From Lepturacanthus savala (lineage: Eukaryota; Chordata; Actinopteri; Scombriformes; Trichiuridae), in assembly GCA_030544235.1 (NCBI GenBank), contig CM060471.1, forward strand, positions 5,970,348-6,034,347: a DNA stretch of 64,000 bases, given 5' to 3'. The notes below the pieces were generated by a model. That model did not search any database. It saw only the letters and a program-made list of their open reading frames with translations, and was not told the origin of the DNA. Made by a program: the position numbers and the translations under genes. Below are positions 52,101-63,200 of the stretch, piece after piece; position 1 is the first letter of the stretch, and every line of letters starts with the position of its first letter.

Positions 52101-54215
52101 AAAAGAGAGGGAAGTAAAAGCAAAAACTGGGAGAGAAGACTGTGAAAGAAAGAAAGAACAAGGTTGACAGTTTATGTAGGAAAGCAACAAAAGGTGAGCA
52201 GAGCTGCAAGAGAGAGGATCCGCTGGGAGAGTAGAGACTGGAGCGCCATCCTATAAGTGAGTGAATTCCTGCTGAAATCCACCTGGATCAAGAACAGCTG
52301 TGCTCTGAGCAAAAGAAGAAAGAAAGAAGTGATCAGAGGACTTGTAGTGGAGAGAACCTTTGTCGAAACAAAGGAAGGCAAGGTGTTCCATCATTGTACA
52401 GGTGACGTGTGCAAAACCAGAACTGGAGGACGCAAAACTGGAGGAAGTGTCACCATGATGTCTGTGAGGCACCATCAACGTTGCCCCTCCCTCTCCGATG
52501 ACTCCGAGGAGGCCAACGGGAACCATGCAGATCCTGGACCAGAACCAGAACCCGAAGAACTGGACTGGGATAGCTATAGCACCACACTGGAGCACAGATT
52601 AGCAGCTGTGGGTAAATCTTGATAGATTGTGCCAAATATGTGGAGTCTGTGTACTTGAGAGTTATCATTTAAACCTTAATAGAATGTCCTAAAAATGTTG
52701 AGTTTTTTAATTCAACTTTCCTTCTTTGTCAAAATACCAATTTGTGATTTCAGGCGATGCTAAAGTTAAGAGATGTTGGTTGCACACATAGCTGCATTAC
52801 ATCTTGAAAAGTTGCTTCCAGAACTAGTAATAATGTTTACTTATCTTAACTACCCTGATAACTACCCTGTGACTCTCATTCTTTAATCCTTACATTTAAG
52901 CAGGACACAAGATTTTCTATCAGTCTGGGTGCAATTAACATGACTTTATGACCTGATGAATTATTGTTTTAATCTGACTATGGTTGGACTTTTAAAATGC
53001 ATGTAATACACCTTAATCAGATTGAAATTGGACCAAGTTGAACTTCTTGTAGTTGAATTAACACAGCTAGATAATGTGATTGGAATTCAGTTTTCTCCAG
53101 CATGTATAAGCCTTAGTTATACTGAAGCTGGATAATACATGAGCATATGCTCCACAACAGTAGAGACGGGACAAAGTAGACAATAAAAAACACCAGAACC
53201 AGCCTAGTATAGAGAAAAAAATGGTATTGGCACTGATTCACATAGTACTAGCAAGTATAAATAATTAAAAAGAAAGAGAGACAAAAAACAGACAAAACCC
53301 GATTACTATTCTCAGGATGGACAGCACCGGCCCAGACCAGCACATCTATTTGGGAACTGTAGCTGAGAATTTTTTTTAGCTTAATAAGTCATTTAAGTTA
53401 AATTTATGGTGACAGAAAAGTCAACAGATATATATCTATAGCCAAATTACTGAAGCAGTGAAACAACAGGTGATGCTGCAGGAGGGAGCAGACCCATTCA
53501 GTTATTGGATTTTCTCAGTTGCATGTAAACTGAGACAAGAACAGAAGTCAGACTAGATGCTCTAATCTGATCTAATTTTAAGCATAAGTCGATTAAGCTC
53601 TGCATGTAAATGTACTGAGTGTATACACTAAAGTCTATTTTTGAATGTAAGTTATACACCAGTTCTTCCAATGTCGATGCAGTTTGCGGTTTTGGCTTAT
53701 TACTGTGTCATTTAATGTCAAATGTTTAACCCCTGTTGTTAGGGAAAGATCTTGGTTTGGGTTGAAACTGTAAAATGCAGTTTAACTCAAAATTTTCTTG
53801 ACATGACTCATTTATGGGTACTAAAATGCTCAACACAACAGTAAAAATGTCCTATAAAATGCCACTAATAATGGCACTAAAATGGCCAAATGTCTGGTCA
53901 AAATATCCTGACAAAACACAAAAAATGTCCCATTTAATGGCACTAAAATGCCAGACACAATGCTTCAAATGACCCGTAAAAATGTCTCAGCGTGACAGTA
54001 AAGATGTCTTAACAGCACTAAATTGCCCGAAGCAACAGTCAAAATTTCCGGTCAGAATGCCCTGGATTGACATTTAAAGGCACTGAAATAGCTGATTAGA
54101 CATCCAATGAGCCCAAATCAGCTCGTAAAATTAAAGAAAGTCAGATTATATTGATGTCATCTGAATTGTCAGGCTTTGATGTATGCACTGCACACAACCT
54201 GAAAGTGTAAAATTG

Positions 54216-54285
<70 letters not shown>

Positions 54286-57200
54286 AATAGATTTATTTTT
54301 GTTTTGCTTTATTAGTTGCACAGTCTGTATGTGATCTTGATCTCCAAAACACTTTTTATGGGATGATCAGATGCCATTTTTCACTGCATCATGCATGTTT
54401 GAGGCCTTTGGGGGTGTCAAATTAGAATTATCTGAATTATCTGATGAAGCCTTTATATTCATGCTCACATACCTACATACATAACACATACACATTAACT
54501 GGAGTATTTGTTTTCTAGTGATGCTATGTGAGGGGACTAATGATGGCTTGAATTACATCTTTGTAGAGCAACAACAGAAGCTGTTTTGAGTTTGTGGATG
54601 TTAGTGGTGTGATGTTCAAAGCTCAGTTTATCGTGCAGTGTGAGTCTGAGTAACATGAAAGGAACACATGTGCAGATACTTGTGCTCTGTGTGTTGAAGC
54701 TGTGATGGATCTTGTCTTGTTGTAGCTGCTAACACCTGTTCATTCATCACCAGGTCACAACGTTAAACAGCTGAGCACAGGGAACAGAATGTAAAATGGT
54801 GTGAGAACTGTCAGAACAGGCAGGGAGAAAGTGCAAACTAAGTGTTTTTATGGAAATAAATGCAGATGGAAATGTGGTCGCCAGCCTGATCATTTCACAA
54901 ATGCCCAGATATTTGGGTATGCTATTTGCTCCTTCCAAATGCCTTGCCCATGATGGCTGGTCCGTAAGAAAGTAACCGTACCCCGGGCAGGGCTCGGATG
55001 ATCAGATCTCTTCACTCCTGTTGTGGATTGCTGTTGACTGAGAGATCTGGTGTTTAGTAGCATTTGCTTATCTGTGCGTTACTGTGCTGCCTCTTCATCT
55101 GTACTCTATTAAGTAAAGAAGGGAAAGTTTCTTCTGACTGGAGGGAGGGATTTTTGTGGCATAGTTTGCGGTAAGATCCTCTATGAATTAATAGTCTTTA
55201 CCTTTCCTTCAGCCCCTTTTTATTAATTTAATCACTTCTGATTTACTTTGTCTTTCTTTCAGTTGTTCTTATCCCATCGATATCTCTCCATTTCTTTCTT
55301 TTAACTCATTTATCTAGTTAACCTGCTTACAAAAACTACAGTTTATTTACAGTGTGGGTGAATGAAAATTTCTCTGTTACGTTATATGATTGCATGAAGC
55401 AAATTAGAGTAATTTAAATGCAATGGAATCTATCTTAAAAATGTAAAGCATGAAAGAAAAAATATTAAATGAGAATTACTTAATCATACATTTAATATAA
55501 TTTGTAAATAATAACAAAATGTTTCAAAATGTCATCATCTTAGTGAGAGATAGAAGTAGATTCGAAAGGGTATATGTATACCAGACTTAAATGCATTTTG
55601 TGATAAAATAGAAAGTCTTGCTTGCTTTAACTCATCATAATGAAGTAAATTCTGCAATATCTGTGTTAAAATTGGTTCCCTGAAAGCTTCTTTTTCACTC
55701 TGCCGTTTTTGCAGTCTGTCTGCCACCAGGCAGGATCTGCTGGAAAAATGAAAGAAGGATTTACAAGATGGCACAAGACTAGATTAGACAAGACAAAATC
55801 AGATTTGTCTTGTATAATCTAGACAAGACAAATCTTGTCTAGATAACAAGTTTACCAACCTATAAACAAGTTTACCAACTTTATGTTTTCTTCTCACCCC
55901 AACACCAACCCCACTGCCATAGTTACTGATTTTTGTGAAGGAAAGGTGGCAAGACAAGTTTATTTTATAAATGTATACATTTTAATAAGGCAATTCAAAG
56001 TGCTTCATATACTACTTAAAAAGGTCAGGGCGAAGTGCAAAAGAAGTGCATTATAAGGACATTTAAATCTAGTTAAAAACTGTCATTAAAGAGATTAAAG
56101 AAGCAGAAAATTATATTTGAAGCAATAACATTAAACAAACTATGTTATTTCTACTCAGTGCACATCATTATAATAGCTTCTGTCTGTTCCCAAATTCAAT
56201 ATAAAATTGTGACAATTTCAATTTAGCTCTTCAGTGATCAGGCTGCTTTCTTCTTCTCTAATGTGGTGTCGATCATTTCTTCCTGCAGTGATCCGGCTGC
56301 ACAAACAATAAAACCAACATGTATAGAACATATCAAATGTTGCGTGTAATAACATATCGATCGGACTTTCTGCGTTTGCAAACCTCCAGGAGCAGGAGAG
56401 CGCCCAGGCGTCGGAGCAGCGCTGCGTCCAGCTGGAGAAGGCCCAGCGTGAGCTGGAACGGCAGCTCTCAGGCCTGTCAGAGCGTCTGGAGGAGGAGGAG
56501 GCCTGCTCAGCCCAGCTCGCCCTGCACAGGGACCGGCTGGAGGCCGAGTGCAGCAACCTCAGGCGAGACCTGGACGAGCTGGAGAGCTCCCTCACTGACG
56601 CTGAACGGGAGAAACAGGTAGATCTGCATCACTGGATGGAGAGAGAGAGACAGGCAGAGTTCAAAGTAGTTTTATACTTTATCCAGGATGCTGATAGTCA
56701 ACTATCGGATAAAAAATACTGTAATTTTAACGTTGTTGAAGTCAAACTAAAATTCTTAATTTAGGTAATATAAATTATGATACAGCAGCCACAGTGAATA
56801 TTCCTCCACTTTTCTAAGGAGGAGCTAGATTCATCTGACATAATTTCCAGACTATAAATTGCACCTGAATCTAAGCTGAACCAGCAATTTAGAGAAAAAA
56901 TTAAGACACAGTTGTTTTAATGTTTAATTACCATATGTAAGGGTTCGTGCACAGAGGGGATTATTGGGAATGAGGTGACTGTTAGGAAGCTTCCATTTTA
57001 TTAACAATTCAAGAAACAAGTCGCATATGTGGGGTGACATAGTGGGACAGGGGTTAGTGCTGTTACCTCACAGCAAGAATGTTACAGGTTCAAGACCCAA
57101 CCTAGGGGTTGGGCCCCTCTGAAGGATCATCAGAGAGATGTGAGGGGTTGTGAGATGATTGATGGGAGAGAAAGATCAAACGAAGTTCTGATTCACAATT

Positions 57201-60200
57201 CTGTTTTCACTTTTTCTCTGATCTTCTTTTGTTGGTGAAATATTGAAATGAAACCATGTGAGAAGTTTAGAGTGAAAATTCCTCATTTGTTGCAGCTGTT
57301 AACAACTTAGACATGTGAAATGTAAGCCAAGTACACACTGATCAAAGACAAAAAGGTTGAAACCACTGGTTTCATCTTTCACGTTATAAAGTTTGTTATA
57401 TCATCCTCTGAGTCAAATCTGCATCATTTATCTGTCAGATAAATGTAGTGGAGTAACATATGAAATAGCATCACATGTAAAATACAAGTTTCACAAAGTA
57501 CAGCACACAACTAAAGATGCATCACACTGGTGTAAACATCTCTCTAATTGCCAAACTCAACCCAACCATCTCCAAACTCACTCCAGTCAAGTGTTTTGTT
57601 GACCGGGTTATAATTGATGATTGTTAGGTACTGTAACATCTAGTCCTATTAACTGATCTGTACTTGATTAAATGCACTTAGTCCTTATCTCTACATACAC
57701 AGTGGTGTATGTAGAGATAATATGATTTTTAAGACACTCACATTAATATTACTGTAACAATCAAATTAGCAGCAAACACATTGTCAGTCAGTGTTTCCCA
57801 AAAATGTAACTTGTGAACATGCTTCCCGGAGAATGTAGGGGATGAAAACATTATTAATCCTCATGGTGTGTTTGTTTCCAGTTAATCAATCTGGTGTTCC
57901 TGGTAAAATTTGGTAAAACTCACCATAAAAACTGTAATAATACATATAGCATCACCTCTTGTGATTTTTTTTCTCAATATAAATTCTTGTGAACGTTAAC
58001 TTTGAACTTTTATTAGTTATTTATGGCCTTTATGTCTCATTGATCTGAACTTATACATTTTTAATTTAAGTTAAAAAAAAGAAAAATTCTGGATCATTTT
58101 GACTTTAAGAAATAATCATCACTTTGGCTCAAAGTTACGAAAGACATTTATTTTGAAACCCTTTAAAATGTAAAATGTAAAAAATGTGTGTGTGTGTCTA
58201 AAATTGTATGTAAATTAATACAATTTATTTTGCATCCTAAAATCCTAAAATCTTTGTGGACAAAGTCATGGAATCTTAGGTGAATCTGATTAAATTAACC
58301 ACATTTTCAGAGACAAAAACTTTGAAACAGTCAGATTTGACCAGGAACACAACATCAGGGTTACTTTCTTCCTTTAGATAAGTGCAATTCTGACCAAATT
58401 ACCATGTAACAAAAACAATTGTATTTTTGGTCAAATAGTAGGGAATGCACATCTGTCTCACTTTATTTCTGTGATATACATTTAATGACCTTCCAGCTGA
58501 TTCCTGCTTGAAGCCTTGATAGAGTAAAGTTGTTTCCGTGGTGTCTCCTCTATGTAAACACTAACGCTGACATCTCCATCACAGCCTCACACCAAACCTC
58601 TTTATCTGTTTCACTGAGCTGTATTAAAGGATTAAGATGCTATCTTTGTTCCCACAAGAATGCCGCAAGAATGTCCTGTGTTTTCATCAGGCCGTGTCGC
58701 GGTGGAAAGAAAGTGGTGCAAGATTGATTCTTCCACTGCAAATTTAGCCCAAGATTTATTTTGATTTTGGAGTTAGATTTTTTTTGGAGACACGTCCTCT
58801 CGCTGTCACGACGGTTTCCTCAGCTAACCTCCTGTGTGGTAAAGCTCATGTTAAGGGAGAACTGGGAGAGGACTCCAGCAGAGTGAACAAGTCCAGGCCT
58901 GTTTCATAGCAGAGCTGGCAGAACTTTGAAAAAAAAAAAATGACATGACCATAGCCTGATGTTTGTGGTATGTTGTCGTAACAGTTGTTACGAGTGGACA
59001 TGATGTGTTTGATCCAAAGGAGCAAAACGTTTTGAGCAGAATTCGATTATACGTCAGTTCTGAAACGTATCACATAACAGATATTTGTGACCCTTTTTGA
59101 AGAATATACACAGCCACACCAGCATATATCCCCCAGTTTGCTGCATGTCTTCAATAGGAACCAGGAATCCACATGCAAATAGAAAAAGCTTTGATGTCCA
59201 CCAAAGAGGCAAATTAAGGACATCTGTTTCTGTCATGACAGGAGATAATTGCAAAGTCAGAGGCTGTAGATTGAAACCACTGTTTTCACAAGCCAGCGTG
59301 GTCGCTCGCCCAAGAGGAAAACATTAATAACCACAGAAGTGAGAGTTTTAGCAGAAGCAGATAGGCACAAACCCCTGAATGTGCAAGAAAGTGATACTTT
59401 GCATGATATGCCTTGATGGTTGGTGATTCGGGAGATTTGTTCTTCTAATACAGTACGATGTAAAATCTGGCTTTTCGATGATGACTTTTCTTTTTCCTTT
59501 TCCTCTCACTAGTCATCACAGAGCGAGGTGAGGAGGCTGTCGGAGCAGCTTTTCCAGAAGGACGAGGCGGCGCAGAAGCTCAGGAAAGAGAAAGAACATC
59601 TGGTGGAGCTCAGCGAGGTGAGAGCACAGGACTTAGCTGCACACAAATCTGGATTTTTTTTATCCACACACTTTTCTATCTGAACCACACCAACACGGCA
59701 CCTATCCAGAGATTTGTCAAACAAGTGGAGAGGTTTGAAAATATTAGATTGAGTAGATCTGTGTATCAACCCCAAATCTGGATCTTTTTTGGATTCATGG
59801 CATCAAAGCGTGGTTCATGCATGCTCACAGACAAAGAGCTGGTCGCCCTAACATATTCTGTTCAAAACAACAACTATGGCATGTGTCACAGGTTATTTCT
59901 CTGTTCTTGATCATATGTCTTTGTTCTTATTTTTATTTCATTTATTTATATTAATGTTTTGATATTTCATCTGATTTAATTTTAATTTTTTTTCTTGTTC
60001 TTTAATTTTACATTCTTGATTTTTCCCCCTTCCAATCAACTGTTTTTAAATTGCATCTTGATGCTTTTAATGTTTTAAGTGAAGCACTTTGAATTACCTT
60101 CTACTACTACCTTGCCTTGATACTTTTGGCATAATTTGCAGTTTTACAGCTTAATTTAAGTGAATCCACTTAGATCCGTCTTGAAATTGTGTTTTTTTGG

Positions 60201-63200
60201 GTATGCTATCACAAGTTTTTAGGCAGTTTATATTATTTTTAGGTCTTTGTGTATTCTGAGATAGTTGTCGGTTGACATGTGGAAGGAGATTTGTTTTTTA
60301 ACCAGCGGATGAAAATATCCGGTTAAACAAAATCTACCCTAGTGTAGCTAGGGCCTAAGAAGTATAGTGATAAAGTAAAAAAAAAAAAAATTAAGCTTCT
60401 TTTAATTAGGCTTTCCTGTGTAAATGTGTATTTTAAATTAAGGTTGATGTCCTGTGAGTTAAAATATCACCAGTATGAAGAGGTTTACAGTTAAATTGAC
60501 AAAAATAATCTAAAATCAGTCTATTTACTGCTACTACTAATTTCAACCTTATCGCATGGTTTTCATCTGTAAATGCTTCTGTTGACATATATAAGCTGCT
60601 TAACACTCTGATGTTGAAATTAAACATTGATATACAAATACAAGCTGCAAGAAAACTTGCATACTGAGTGTTTTTTTACATTTATAAAGCTCAAAATCGT
60701 ACTGCCCCACAGCTGAACATGAAGCTCATGCTCTGGTAAATGCTAATAAATGGACGTTGATTTGGGATTCTCATGTCAAACTAGTTCTAAATTCTTACAT
60801 TGACACTCATGATGGATGAGTCTTTATACAACTGGCATCAGTTGTCTAAGCAGTTTTACTGTATATGTCAAAGTCATGTAAGATGAAGATTTATGTCTGG
60901 CTCAGTGTAAGCTGTGTAAACTCCACACATACTTAGAGAATATGTCATGCTGCTTGGCTTTATTTGTGATTGTTTATTAGTGTAATCGATAGCCTCGCTC
61001 CATTTATCAGAGTGATGCTTCACTCGCTGCTCGGCTGAGAACGAGCTTAATAAGTTTGGGAAAACAGAACCATATGTCTCTGTGAGGACCTGCCAGAAGT
61101 GGCACTTGTGATAAATGTGTTTCCCATAAGAGACGCTGCACTTTTACAAGTAGAGCAGATGCTTTAAAATCTACAGAAATCTTAACCCCCTGCTACCTCA
61201 TCATATTCTATGGCAGCTCTAAGAGGCCCCGTCTGATAATTTCTCCCAGATGTTTTGACCAACAGTAGCACTGTGTATTGTTGTGTATCTGTGGGAACAG
61301 TTTAGCAAAAGGCATCTTTTTGTTGAACATTCTCGCAGGTGTGGATCTATGCAGCCAAAATATATGCTCTTTGTGTTTAATTTAACAATATTACTTTATT
61401 ATTACTATAGTATTAGACAGTGATAACATACAATATGACGAGTCATTCAGCAGGAAAGTTGAAAATGAGTCAAATCACTACTTTGTAAACTGTCCTCCTG
61501 CCAACTCTGCTACCTGGATGATTAAAGCTTTCAAATGTAAAAAAAAAAATCCATCGGATCAAACTTTGAAATGACTTTTGATATTCCCAAGCTCCTATCT
61601 GTACAATTCCCAATAAGGCGAACAGATGGATGTGAGTTAATGTGGTGGAAGATGTGCAGCCCAGACTTAGACATGTCTTTTTACTTCAGCAGCAGGCGAT
61701 TGAGGATCTGCAGAGTGAAGAGGAGAAGGTGAACCTACTGACCAAAGAGAAGACAAAGCTGCAGATGCAAGCTGAAGATGTAAGTACATTACATACATTC
61801 TGAAATATAATATACAGAATGGGTGTAACGGTACATTTTTTCATATGTGTACTGTAACACCACTAATATACAGGATGTTTTCTTCTATTTAAACCTTAAA
61901 TCTTGTGTATGAAAAAAAAAAAGTCAGGTCTGGTCAGGAGCTTCCCCATATTTAGAAAATGCATATATCTTTATATGTGACACACCCTAATAATTCCATA
62001 TACACTTTATACAACTTATAAAGTGTCATTACGCTGTGTACTCTGGTTTAATCTCGCTATTCACCCGCTTTACACTGCCTCTCCAGCACCAAACAGTAGA
62101 CAGGCAAAATTAGCAACCAGATGTGTAATGTAGTGAAGTTGAAATACTTCGAATATCATTTAACAATTTTTGGGAGTATGTGTACGTTTTTATATTTCTG
62201 TCTACTACTATACTAATATTTCTGTCCACTACATTTATACTAAACATTTTTGTTACTTAGGACAAATTAAAATGTAAACTTGGTGGAAACAGACTGCAAA
62301 GAACCCTATATAAGCATGACTTTTGACATCACAAATAGTTTAGAAGCCAAATCTGGTTCAATATTTAGTTTATGTGATGTGGAAACCTGAAGATTCCAGT
62401 GACGTAAAACACTGAAAATAAACTCTAGAATTATTTAAATTCTGCTAATTAAAAAAAAATTGCTTTTACCTAAGTAATATTCTAATATATGAATTTTACT
62501 TTAAAATATCTGTACTGTTGGGGCGACACGGTGGGTCAGGGGTTAGCGCTGTTGCCTCACAGCAAAAAGGTCACAGGTTCAAGACCTCCTTGGTCCTGGG
62601 ACCTTTCTGTGTGGAGTTTGCTGTGTGGAGTTTTTGTTCTTCCAGCTTCCTCCCACAGTCCAAAAACATGCTGAGGTTAATTGGCGACTCTAAATTGCCT
62701 GTAGATGTGAGTGAATGGTGTGTGTGCCCCACGATTGGCTGGCGACCATCTGGGGTGTATCCCTGCCTCTCGCTGTAATGCGCTGGGATTGGCTCCAGCA
62801 GACCCCTGCGACCTTAATGAGGAATAAGCAGGTATAGAAGATGAGATGAGATATCTGTACTTTTACTAACATGGTAATTAAGGTATTTCATATACCATTT
62901 TAGCAAATTTCTGGTGGGCAAAGTTGATTATGCTGCTAAAAGGGCAGAGAAAAAATGTTATTGATGTTTTGGCCAAATAAGGATCAACATATTACGACCA
63001 CATAAAGCTACAGTGAACGTGGTAGCAAATTGCTTCCTATCAGGTGACACCATTAGAATTCATTTTGAGTTGTTTCTGGCAATCTGAAAGTTTGACCAAC
63101 ATTCCTAGCTGCTAAATGCTCTACTATATTCACTATATTCTCTCTGTCTGTTTGTTGTTTGCAGGGCTGGTAACTTACAGGTTTTATAAGAGCTTTTTAT

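Larger units (their letters stand above)
52680..56380 (+). other. Rod intron, right part
   Basis: No exon recognised between the candidate at 52455 and the rod exon at 56390. It contains a degenerate array (53745-54080), a TG/AG microsatellite, a perfect hairpin (55817-55844) and a retroelement-like fragment (55955-56105). Confidence 0.45.

Noticed and set aside
56218..56595. 125-codon minus-strand ORF
   Set aside because: Antisense shadow of the GC-rich rod exon at 56390-56617.
62519..62600. tRNA gene
   Set aside because: The tRNA-like A/B-box region is the head of a SINE; no full cloverleaf is seen.
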